From Dactylorhiza incarnata (Eukaryota; Streptophyta; Magnoliopsida; Asparagales; Orchidaceae): a stretch of 64,000 nucleotides of DNA. This document shows, one piece after another, positions 33,530 to 44,070 of this stretch. Below the pieces are notes generated by a model. That model was not told the DNA's origin and did not search any database. It saw only the letters and a list, made by a program, of their open reading frames with translations. The translations under genes were made by a program, and so were the position numbers. Position 1 is the stretch's first letter; every line of letters starts with the position of its first letter. The stretch is taken from positions 1,125,001-1,189,000 of the forward strand of contig JAWHQI010000099.1 of assembly GCA_033032865.1 (NCBI GenBank), given 5' to 3'.

Positions 33530-35261
33530 CTACTCAGGTGGGGTAGGAGGAGTCTTTCTTTTTCTCTTGAATACCAATGTTTTAGGAGAAGAGGATTTCT
33601 CTTTCTCACTTGTAAGAAGTTCATTTAGCTCCCCCTGAGCAGGTAGCCCCCCCTGGGATAGAGCTCCTTTTATTCTTTCTTCTTCAGCCAGCAGAATATC
33701 TGTCTCTTTTTCTTTTCCAATATCAGTTTCATTTTCTTTCTCAGTTCCATCAGCTGGTTCATTTTCATCTATATTTGTACCAGCTTCATTATCAGCCTCA
33801 TTCACTGCTCTGCTTCCTTCCCCTTGTAGTGGTGCCATTTGATTTACAGCATCTCTTGCTATGTTGAGTATCTCTATTGTTTGTTCATCAATATGGAGCT
33901 CAGGTACTATCTCATTCCCAAGGGTTTTGAGCTGTGCTTGACTATCAGTTTTTGAGGTAGGAAGGGATTTGTGAGAAGGATATTTAGGATTGGAGAGCTG
34001 ATCTTCATCTAGATTCTCCCCCTTCTTGACCTTCTTGGCCAAGGAGGTTAAGAAAGACCTAGTCACTCTAGAGGAAGAGAGAGATGACTTTAGATCTTGC
34101 ACAGAGGCACTTACCCCATCTATTTGGGTGTGCATGTGTAGAATGGAGGAGTGAATCTGTGAGCAATGCTCATCTAGCATTGCCTGGAATTTTTGGGCTG
34201 CAGATTGGATGCACTGAGTGAGTAGAGCCTCAGTGGATGCAGATGGTGGAGGAGGAGGAGATAATGGTGGAGGTGTATGAGAGGAATGTGGAGAGGGAAT
34301 ACTATCATGTTGGGTAGGTGTATTTGATGGAGGAGGTGGAGGAATAGAAGAAAGCTGAGCAAGGGATTGAGGTGGTATTTGTGTGGATGATGATGGGAGA
34401 GAGGAGAGATTTGTTTGAGGAGGAGGAGGAGGAGTAGGAGAGATAGGAGGAGATGGAGTCCTTTCAGGAATGGAACCAGGCTTAGGGATTTGCCTGGCCC
34501 ATTTAGAAAATAGGGCTATGGACATCCTTTTTCCTGGAGGGATGGGAATTCCTTTTGACCTGCAGAGGTCAGGGAAGGAATGGAAGAGAACCTGACTCAT
34601 GATTCTCATATAAGCATTTTCCTTGTGGGAATATTTGGAGGCTATCATTTTGAGAAGACAGCTGGCCCAATCCACCTTCTTCTTCAGCACAAGAGCTCCC
34701 ATGATGTTCAGCTGCTGTTTGGGCACTGCATCATGGGCTGATATTTTGCATAGCAGTATCTTCCCTACTATGTCTGCCAGCAATCTATACTCATCTGAAA
34801 AGTCTATCTTTTTCAGATGGATTGGTCTGTCTTTTGAGAATTTCATGGTGGTAAGTAAATGCTTGACTTCATCAGGTGTGAGTTCAATGGATTCATCACC
34901 TAATAGGGGAATAATTTAGACTAGTCAAGTCATTCATGAGAGGCTCATTTTCTTTTCCTATTTTATTGAAATGAAAGAGACATTAGGATATACCTGATGG
35001 GAGATCAAAGGTGGCCCTAATGTGGTCTGCTGAGATTGAGACTGGTGTCTCATAGAGTGTTCCTTGGATTTCTCCTTGTTCAGAGATCTGAACATGAGAT
35101 ATGAGCTCAGTGAGCTCAGTTTCCAGGAGCTTGCACCTAGAGGAGATGAGCTTGTTCAATCCTGCTTCATCGAATAGAGCAATGATGCTCTTATAGTTCT
35201 CTGCTGCTGCTTGGAAGGATCCGAGATCAATGTCGAACCAAGAATTTATTTTGGGAGCCAT
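33530..35261 (-). CDS. ORF3 of D, two exons
   Basis: Exon 1 is 35261-34994, intron 34993-34900 (94 bp, GTATAT...TTAG), exon 2 34899-33530. Splicing keeps phase and gives 545 codons. The upstream half (to about residue 240) is globular; its FDLPSG, RLLADIVGKILLCK, NIMGALVLKKKVDW and LFHSFPDL segments recall the 'putative plant transposon protein' domain found in retrotransposon-linked ORFs, judged by pattern only. A Pro/Ser-rich linker (about 240-320), a helical part and an acidic Glu/Asp-rich tail with a basic end (KRKRKTPPTPP) follow. It is the last gene before the PPT, the position of env-like ORFs in Sireviruses, but I see no signal peptide or membrane segment. Function unknown. Confidence 0.75.
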
Positions 35262-35281
35262 TGAGGATCAGTAAGAAGAAT

Positions 35282-35906
35282 CAGCTGGACAAAGGAGCAC
35301 GGAGGATAAAAGATGCAGAGTAGTGGAGGTTTCTGAAGAGTCTTTTTAAGTCAGGTGAAACGTCGAAACATGGCTCAATTCGAGGCTTTTTCGGTACTCC
35401 AGTGGATGTGACCGAAAATATTCTAATGTTGCCGCTCTTTATCCTGAAGTCGACGTTACGTCGAGTGTAATTCGACGTCATCGTTAATATAGACAGAGTT
35501 TGAGATGTTTAGGGTTTTCTATCGACGTATGCGTCGATTTTGGTCGACGCATGTGTCAATTTATTGTGTTGGTTATCGACGGTGCGTCGACTAGAAGTGA
35601 CTTTTAAAAAGAATTTTAAATTTTTATTTCTCTTTATTTCTTTCTAGTCCTAATGTTTTCTAAGTCAGTTTTGAACTAGATTTTACAGATAGTTTGATTG
35701 ATTGTACCAACATTGCTTGGTAGTATGGCAAGCTTTGTTACATATATAGCACTTGATTATCCTAGTATTAAGGGAATTTGAATTTAGAGCAGGATAGAAG
35801 TGTTGATTAGGATAAGAGTGTTGGTTTGAATATAGGTTAAGATAAACATTTTGTTTGGGATTGTAGTGTTGATTTGGATAAAATTCATGATTAGGATGAC
35901 TGGGTC
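35282..35906 (-). other. Gag-ORF3 spacer of D with second zinc knuckle
   Basis: Between the Gag stop and ORF3. Upstream in element sense, a frame-shifted stretch encodes repeated PNQH-type residues and then CYICNKACHTTKQC (about 35722-35765), a CX2CX4HX4C knuckle that probably belonged to the end of Gag. Downstream, about 35340-35585 holds another GTCGA word cluster that could be the ORF3 leader. Confidence 0.6.
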
Positions 35907-37985
35907 CTAAATGAGGGTTAGATGAAAGACTTTTGGAGAAAATGTATTTAAGTTGCTCTGAACATTTGTGCGTCGATACCTATTTGACGCATGTTGATAA
36001 TCGCATCGATTTGTATTCGGCGCTTTCTCCAGATGACGTCGATCTGATTTCGACGCATAAAAAAGGTTGCGTCGATTTAAAGTCGATGTGCTTTTGTTCA
36101 GCCGTCTAGAAGAGATCGAAGCATCTGAGAGATTGCGTTGAGTAGAAGTCGACGCACTATCGTGCATGCGTCGATAAGAAGTCGACGCATCTGTGTCTTC
36201 ACAAATTTTCATTTTGCCTTTCTCTGTTTTTACTCCTTTATGTGTTGTTTTTCTTGGGTTGATTGTTTCTTCAGATGAAGTTTGTGAGTCATCAGCTGAA
36301 TAATAAGATGTTTCATCAAATTCTTTTCTTTCTTTGAAGGAGTTTTCTTCCTGTGGCTCTTTTTCTGGTTTAAACAAATTAACAGGTTTAGTGAATTTCA
36401 CAGGCCTCATCCAAGCAGGTTTGTTGGATGGAATTAGGCTGATTAAGGGATCATCCCCTAGCCCAAGATACTTGTGTCTTAGTTTTTGTTTTTCAGTGAT
36501 TTCCTTAAGAGTTTGGCTTCTCATTTTTATTGATTCTTCAAAGGCCTTTGCCTGGGTTACTTTATTTTTAAGGTACTGATTTTCTATTCTAGCCCTTTCT
36601 ATTTCTTTAGCTTTTAGTGCATAATCTTTTGAGCATATTTTCTCATCAACACTTTGGTTTTTAACCATGTTAATTTGTTCTTTTAGATCTTTGATTTCTT
36701 GTTTTGTTTTTAGTTGATCTAGGTACATTCCCATAAAGTCATTTCTAAAATTATCACATTGAAAATCTATTTCATCAAAAATGCTTACCTTATCCTTATC
36801 CTCAGATTCCTCTATGAGAATAAGGCTATTTTCTTTTTCATCATCAGAATATATGCTTTCTTCTGAGCCTGTTTCACTCCATGATTTATCATCATTCATT
36901 GACCCTTCAAAGGCCATCAAGCATAGATCTTCTTGCCTAGGTTCTTCACTGTCACTCTTAGAAGAGGTACTGTCCTCAGAGTTAGTTTCACTCCAAGCTT
37001 CTGCAATGAAGCCTCTTTCTTTCTTCTTCCCCTTTTCCTTGAGATCTTTCTTTTTCAGACTTTTCTTTGTCTCAACATTCTCTGGACAATCTGAAGCAAT
37101 ATGTCAAGGTTTCCTGCAAGAATAACACACAATTTCTTTAGTAGGAGTTTTGTCATACCTTGGATTTGACTCCCTTCTTCTTGATCCATCAGTCTTGATC
37201 CATCTCTTAAATCTTCTGGCCAAGAAACTGAATAGTTCATCTTCAGAGACAGGAGTCCCTTCTTCTGTTGCTTTCAGGGCAATGTTCCTGTCTTTTGAGG
37301 AACTTGAAGTGTTTTCTCTTCTTTCCTTCTCTTCTCTAGTTTTCAGCAATTGCTCATAGGATCTGAGTTTTCCTAAGAGAGCATCTGTTGAGATCTCTTT
37401 TTGTCCTCTTGTGTCTCTTATAGCCCATATTCTTGAGTCCCATGAACTAGGGAGACTCATTAGCAATTTGTCATTAATCTCAGTAAGAGAGATTTCTCTA
37501 TCCAAGTCTCTTAGTTGATTGATGATCAGACTGAATCTGTCATACATTTCAGAGATGCTTTCTTCAGCCTTCTTTTGAAAGTTCTCATATTGAGAGATCA
37601 ATAGGGCATTCTTGTCTTTCTTTTCATCAGCACTTCCTTCCACCATCTTTGTGAGGGCATCCCAAATTTCCTTGGATGATTCACAGTCAACAACTTTTTG
37701 AAAGATGTCATCTGAGAGAGTTGAGACAAGTATGTTCATGGCTTTTAGATCATGAGTTCTTGCCTTCTTCTCATCTTCTGTCCACTCAGATCTTGGAACA
37801 AGTCTTTGTGTGATATTGCCATTTGCATCCTTTCTGTAAGGCTTTGGGGGACCTGTCACAGTAATATTGAACAAGTCAGCATCAATGGAATTCATATAGA
37901 TTCTGATTCTTGTTTTCCAAACTGCAAACTTTTCAAGATTGCACATTGGTGGTCTGGTGGAAGCATAATCTTTGATTTGTGCCAT
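35907..37985 (-). pseudogene. gag: Gag of D
   Basis: One frame of about 692 codons with a single TGA at 37104-37106. Residues 1-250 are a copia-type Gag (UBN2-like): the WKTRIRIYMNSID segment, ALLISQYENFQ and SEMYDRFSLIINQL. The stop falls inside the zinc knuckle, CYSCRKP*HIASDC, exactly where the conserved Gly (GGA) is expected. After it come a basic patch, an acidic Ser-rich stretch, a coiled coil (about residues 395-500) and a tail with repeated (A/S)S-x(3)-RR units encoded by GTCGA words (35960-36190). Whether the stop is read through or inactivates Gag is not visible. The ATG lies about 80 bp after the primer site. Confidence 0.9.
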
Positions 37986-38066
37986 GTGAAAAATAGTTTT
38001 GAAAATATATATATATAAGAGGTAGGATCTTTTTGATCAAGGAGTTATCCTTTTTAGATCAACCTA

Positions 38067-38078
38067 GCTCTGATACCA
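38067..38078 (-). promoter_or_regulatory. Primer binding site of D
   Basis: TGGTATCAGAGC on the minus strand, two bases after the 5' LTR: complementary to initiator-Met tRNA, as in most copia elements. Confidence 0.92.
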
Positions 38079-38080
38079 AT

Positions 38081-39379
38081 TGAAAGTGCACAGTTAACCT
38101 CACTAGAATTCTCTAGAGGGGGGGTGAATAGAGATTTAAAATATTTTGTGCAAAGTTAATATATATATATATGTGTATGATCACAGATTAGAGCTTCCCA
38201 CACACCAACAAGAATTAGACAAGTAACTAAAGTAAATGCAAGAGAGAAAATCACAGCACAACACAAGAAAATATAGTGGTTCCCCAAACTTTGGGTAGTC
38301 CACTCTTCTACCCCCTTGGTAGGAATTCACTATCTTGTACTGAGTCTTTTGATAAGGAGACTCTTAGAACCACCCTGAGTCTTTTGACAAGGAGACTCTT
38401 AGAACCAACTGAGTCTTTTGACAAGGAGACTCTTAGAACCAGTACACTGAATTTTTTGAAGAGAGATTCTAAAAACTCTTTTACAATATATAAGTAAGAA
38501 AGAAAGAAAGTAAGAAACAATAATGAATCTTCTTCCTAGCAAGAAGATTGGAAGCACAAGAAGTGAATTAAATCTTTCTTCTATAGAGAGAAGAAGATTT
38601 GTAGCCTATCTCTCTTTTAGTGAGAGCAATCAGATTTTGCAGCAGTGAGCAGAAGAAGAAATGGTTGAATATTGCTGCAGAGCTTTTTCTCAATATCTCT
38701 CTTTTCTTTTGGGAGCTTTTCCTCTATATCAAATATGTGTGGTAGATCACTCAACTTCATTTCCTGTCGACCTCCTCCTTATTTTATAGCTCTGTGTAAT
38801 AAGATAGCACTATAGGAGAGGAATTAATTAGCAGCCAGAGATTTAGGAGGAGAGAAATATTTCCATAGCAGATATAACATAAATGGAGAATATTAATTCA
38901 GATTTCAAATAATATCCAAAATAGAGTTAGTCACATTTTAGCCAAGAATCAAATAGAAGGAGAATGATTCAGAACGACTATAAATATTTACTTTATTCCA
39001 TATAAATTAGATCTACTGAAAGAAGGAAAGAGATCTGGCGCATATTTAAATCTGTCATATAAATCGACGTGCGTCGATTACTATTCGACGTAAGCGTCGA
39101 ATTCATCCTGGCTGGACGTCGAGAGAAGAATAAGGAAGGTGCGTCGACTAAGGTGCATCGACTTCTTTATATGCGTCGACTAGAAATAAGAGTAGCGTCG
39201 ACAACACATACGTCGAAATCTTCCTAAAGTTACTTCGACATATCCTGAAGAAAACGTCGACTTTATTTCGACGTTGCGTCGAATACTATTCGACGCATAT
39301 TTACTTAGTCTTGTTTTTCATTCATAAAACTCTTACTTTAACTCATTTCTAGGGGTTAAGAGAAATCATTTCCCCAACA
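38081..39379 (-). repeat. 5' LTR of D
   Basis: 1299 bp, nearly identical to 32014-33304. It has an extra 14-bp piece (near 39149-39162), a shorter G run and two more TA bases. It contains the GTCGA array (39063-39297), a TATA-like box (38777-38789) and leader hairpins (38337-38453). Confidence 0.96.
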
Positions 39380-39384
39380 ACTTA

Positions 39385-41648
39385 TCAGTAGGTTCAAGTA
39401 GTGCTTGGTGGAGTTATCTTTGTCAATTTATTTCATTCATTTTCTTTGTTTTGTACAAAGTTCTCTGAATACACTTGTTTTGCAAACCAATGTAATTTTG
39501 AAAGCACAACCACTTTTCTTAATTTTTAAGAGTGCAAATAAATGTAGTGTAGGTAAGGTATTATGCAAATTTAATTCATTGTACAATTACAATACACAAG
39601 CAAGCATTCTTAGATTAAAAGCATATGTAGATTTTGCCAAAATAAGTGAGTGAATATATATCATTATCAATCATAAAATATTTATTCATACTTAGAGGCA
39701 TGCTAAGCTTGATTCTACACAACTTGTACAATACAATGGATGCACATTTGATTAGATATATTAAAGCATGATAAAAACAATGTTCAAATTAGTTTGAAAA
39801 GATAAATTGCAACATTGTAGAAGGTCGAAATGATAGATTAGACCATGCTTGATATGAACAAGAAAATCCATACAGTTTTTTTTTATATTTAAAAAATCAT
39901 TTTGTTTTAAAGTTTGAACTCATATAATTGATCTTGGACTTCCCGAGGTCTACCCTGTGAGGGGTTCTCCCGGTACTAGGAGATGTGATGGGATGATAGC
40001 CCAAATCTCCCTTTCGCAAGATACATGTAAATAGAAAAGTTAAGTTCAAAAAATAATTTTTAATAATTCTTTGTTTTATATTTTTGTATTTGATTTTTGC
40101 ATATAGAAATAGAAATCAAATAAATAAACAAAGAATCGAAGAGAATAAAGTTTTTTTTTTCAATTTGGGCTTTTGTAGTTTTTATTTTAATTTTTTAAAA
40201 ATCAATTATTGGCATGAATGCAAAAATAAGTAGTACATATAAGAAAATATATTTTTAGTGATTTTTCAAGATTTTAAAAATCAGAAAATCGGACACTTGA
40301 GCTAGCGTCGGCGCTAGCACTAGCGCGACAAATGAGATTTTGGAAACTCTGATTAATGATCTTGATTAAGTGTCCCAAGAGTAGTTTAATGCAGAAATTT
40401 CAGAATTTTTGGAGATGTCTAGATATTGCAAATTGCATGAAACGTTGGCGATTTCTTATATGACTTGACAACGCATGATATATATTTTCTTATATTTTCA
40501 TTTTGATTTTTCTAAGGCTTATATTTATCAATATAATGTAAGTTGGAAATGATAGGAAATGTAAGCACACGATATTATATTTGAATAAGCCAAATAAGCA
40601 TGATTTAAATGATTAGTATGAAATGATGTTCATGCAAAGAATAACATAGATATGCCCTAGATAAGAATACCCAGCCTGTATATTTTGGTAAACATATAAA
40701 ACCTAACATAGATATTAATATTCTTTAGGTGACAATGTTAGTATGATAAGTTTGAGATTAATGATATGTCAAAGTATGATAGTATTTCAATTTATAGACC
40801 TGGAATGAAGTGAAGATTCTATTTGATTTGATCTTATTGATATCAAGATGATTCTACGGTCTAAACTTGAAATAAATCACAATACACACATAATACACCA
40901 ACCATGGTATTAATTAGTTGTTTTTAGAAGACTTTTGATAAATGTGATAGAAATAGTTGTTTTTAGAAGACTTTTGATATGACTTATGATATATGATTTT
41001 AGAGAATTTAAGCAAAGAACATCAATAGATCATGGTGGTGCATGTGAATTCAATATTCATTATGATGGTAAATTCTTTCAATACATTTTAGTGTTTTTCC
41101 TTTTAATTATGAATTTTGAATATATATGTGATTTTTGATTGGTGAACAATAGTGATGGTTTAGATCATGTTTGACATCAAAGAGTGAACACAATACAATT
41201 ATTATTTTGAAAAGGAAAAAAGAAAAACATATTGAAAATTGAGCTTTCTTTTAGATCTTGAACTTTCTTTTAGATCATGTTATTTCTCTAATTTTGTTGC
41301 TGAAGGCTAAAGAGCTTAATAGCCTAATAATTTGATTTAATTTAAAATATCTTATAGCAAATTTATAGTTCAATTTATATGAATACTATATGATATATAT
41401 AGGCAATGAATATAAGAAAGATAGATAGGTCATCAAAATAAAATATGATTTTGAATTTTGATCAATTTGATTTAGAAACTCATTAAGTTTTAAGAGATAA
41501 AATCATATTTCCAATAATATATAAGATGACCATAACATGATAACTTTAAAAAAATAAGAAAACAAAAGGGAAAATTAAAGCATATCATGAAGTAGAAATT
41601 TGTATATTTCATTTTTGAAAATATTCTACTTCATGCATTTGGTGATAC
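39385..41648 (-). other. Proximal 3' UTR of element C
   Basis: Strongly AT-rich and gene-free. It starts with the second copy of the UTR module ('tcagtaggttcaagtagtgc'). A block at about 39935-40030 ('cttggacttcccgaggtcta') matches the giant LTRs F1 and F2. GC-rich words 'ctagcgtcggcgctagcact' at about 40305 are those of the C/E LTRs. In E this region follows RNase H; here it follows gag directly, so pol was deleted. Confidence 0.65.
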
Positions 41649-43074
41649 CTAATGAATAAAAGATTTAGGTATCCAAAGTGGACCAAGTGTGGTGGTTCCT
41701 TTGGGTACCCAAATATAACGTATAGGTTTGTGGGTAGATAGTGATGAATGGGTCCTTTCATGTGACATTAATGTTTCATTTTCACTTTTGGGACTCCATT
41801 CAAATCTTGGTTTATTGTTATTCTTATGCATCAAATTTCCACTGTGATTATCGAAAGTATTGTTCATAGGAAATTTTTGCATATTTGAATTTAATTAGGA
41901 AGATACATGATTTTTCAAATAATAGTGATTTGGATTTGGATTTACAAACATTTTTTGTTTCTTACTCCCATTATTAGACTTAGTTAAGATATTCATATTC
42001 ATATTCAACTTGCTTTTAGATATTTCTCGATGTTGTGAATTTTTATTTATAATTTTCATAAGCAAGTTGATTTTTGATTTTAATTCATCATTCTTGATCT
42101 TTAGAGCTATTGTGCTATTTTTAAGAGTGGAAACAATTGAGTCAATACAATATTGATAGTCATTTCTATATTCCTCAAATGTTTCGTCCATCTCTTTGAT
42201 TTCAATTTTATAACTTTTGCATATAGCGCAATCACTTTTCAAAGATGAATTTTCTAAAGATAATTTTTCATTATGTTCTTTTACAAAAATAAGTTCTTTT
42301 TTCAAGTTTCTTAAATTTTTCTTTAATATCATTACAATCAAAACAAGGTTTTGTATTTTCAATTGAAGAGACATGAGTAGAACTAGATAAATCAGAATTT
42401 GATTCTACTTTAACTTTTGCTTTTAAATCTTTATTTTCTGAGCGCAATTTACAATTCGCATTTTTCAATTTCTTAATTTTGCGCTTAGTAATTTATAGCA
42501 ATTGTAAAGTAGAAATAGAATTGCAAACAACAAGAGAATTTGATTTCCTTACAGTGCTTTTGGATGCGGTGAGATTTGAACATAGATTTTCTTTGTTATC
42601 TTCATCTATTTGGCATTCCTCTTCCAAAGATAGGATTTCTTCTTTTCCACTTGATGTGCACTCCATTGATCCATCATGAGAGGAGCTTTCTTGACAGTTT
42701 GTGCAATCTTATATGTTCTCCACTTCTCGAGTTTGTTCCATACCTGTAGATGGAGAATCATATATTTTTTCAAGAAATTTCCATACTTTGTATGCACTAG
42801 AAAAACAATATATCAATTTGAAAATTTCTTGAGATAAAGCACAGAAAATAATATTTAAGGCTTTTAATTTTAGATGACGTTCCTGTTTATTTGATTCATT
42901 TGCTGGTTTAACTATTGTTATATCACATGCATTGATATCTAAATTTTTAATAAACTTTTCCATTAAAAATGTCCACCCTTTATAATTTCTTCCTTCAAAT
43001 AAAGGTGGTGCTAGTGATTTTTCTTCTTCATAAAAATTTACCCCTTTAATAGAAGCGAGATCATGAGACGCCAT
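41649..43074 (-). pseudogene. gag: Gag of element C (degenerate)
   Basis: It starts MASHDLASIKGVNFYEEEKS at 43074, 38 bp after the primer site region, and carries the FEGRNYKGWTFLMEKF capsid segment, related to E's Gag start. It continues in at least four frame-shifted pieces: a Ser/acidic part near 42700, a Lys-rich coiled coil (42468-41895), and the end IRYIWVPKGTTTLGPLWIPK (about 41680-41740). In E the equivalent IWVPK segment lies just before the protease active site. No zinc knuckle was found. Not functional. Confidence 0.8.
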
Positions 43075-43110
43075 ATATTCCCTATTGTTAAGCCGATTTG
43101 GAATAACCTA

Positions 43111-43121
43111 CTATGATACCA
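43111..43121 (-). promoter_or_regulatory. Primer binding site of C
   Basis: TGGTATCATAG on the minus strand, two bases after the 5' LTR; one change from TGGTATCAGAG. Confidence 0.8.
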
Positions 43122-43123
43122 CT

Positions 43124-44070
43124 TGTTGGATCGGTAGGCGCCCTTAGAGGGGGGTGAATAAGGGTTTTTAAAAACTTATATTATATTTTGTTATATTTGA
43201 AATAACAAGAGATTAAAATAGTGATTTTGAATAAAGATCTAAATTGTTTTATGATGAAAGAGATGATAATAAACAATTTAGATAAATGAAGAACAAAATC
43301 AATTTTATTTCACGAAGAGAGACATGATTACTATTAATAAAATTGATTACAAAACTAGATTTCTATAACGATAGAAATCTGAAGCGAATAATAATAAGAA
43401 CTCCTTTTCATTTTATATCCCGACTCGTATCCCCACGAACCGGTAACCCCAGCATATCCTTCCCGGATACTGCCTCAAGCCTTTCTAGCCAATCCTTCCC
43501 CGGATATGGCCTCGAGCACCCCTCTAGACCTAACCTAGATCTAGTCACCAGCACGAGGCAAATTTCTTCCCTAAGTCCTACCTAGACCTAGTCGTCAACA
43601 CGAGGCAAATTTACCAAATGATTACAAGAAAAGGATGTGAAATTAAATGACAATAATATTTAAAATCTCCCTCTTGAAGAACTTCTGAAGTTGGAGATGA
43701 AGGACCGTTGTATTATAAGCGTTGATGAAGTGATCTTCGGTCGGATCCGGCGTGAAGAAATCCTCCTTCAGAAATTCATGGAACTTTGGTGGGAGATCAC
43801 TTTTCGGTAGAATAAGGCTCTGGAATTTTAGCACTAAACCTCTCTCAAACTTGTGTAAAGAAAAAGAGAGAAGAGGCCTCCTTTTATAGGAGTGAGCGCT
43901 AGCGCCTGCGCTAGAGCTATCATTGGCGCTATCCCAGTATAGAGTTATTATGCGTGTGCGTATCTTTCATTCCAGGGAAACTCTGCCGCCTTGCCTCTTG
44001 TGCTCCGCGCTACCGCCTGCGCTATCAACTATCGCCTGGCGTTATCGCCTTCTAAATATGCTCCCGAAAT
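43124..44070 (-). repeat. 5' LTR of C, truncated
   Basis: It matches 3250 onward up to 'ctaaatatgctccc', then stops at about 44070 in a junction to B's gag. About 330 bp of U3 present in the other copy is missing. GCGCTAG/CTATCGCC words lie at 43895-44045. Confidence 0.88.

Larger units (their letters stand above)
32014..39379 (-). mobile_element. Copia-type element D (young, no pol)
   Basis: A 7.4-kb minus-strand element with perfect TSD ACTTA (32009-32013, 39380-39384). Its LTRs differ by about five transitions, two microsatellite length changes and one 14-bp indel in 1.3 kb. It has a PBS, Gag, ORF3 and a PPT; protease, integrase, RT and RNase H are absent. It must have moved with enzymes from elsewhere. 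Gag and LTR resemble B, which keeps RT-RNase H, so a B-like relative is the likely donor lineage. Confidence 0.95.
3250..44070 (-). mobile_element. Sirevirus-type copia element C (non-autonomous, nested)
   Basis: Minus-strand element with a complete 3' LTR (3250-4399), PPT, long 3' UTR, degenerate gag, primer site and a 5' LTR truncated at about 44070. About 7.5 kb is its own sequence. The rest is F1, H and D. LTR ends (TGTTGGAACATG...GATCCAACA) and 3' UTR are homologous to element E, so C and E belong to one family. The left TSD would be AAGTC (3245-3249). The right one was lost in a deletion that fuses C's 5' LTR to B's gag. No protease, integrase or RT was found: the sequence passes from the end of gag to 3' UTR. 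Confidence 0.85.

Noticed and set aside
34174..34362. Small Leu-rich protein overlapping D ORF3
   Set aside because: It is a shadow of the Pro/Ser-rich linker of ORF3 in another frame.
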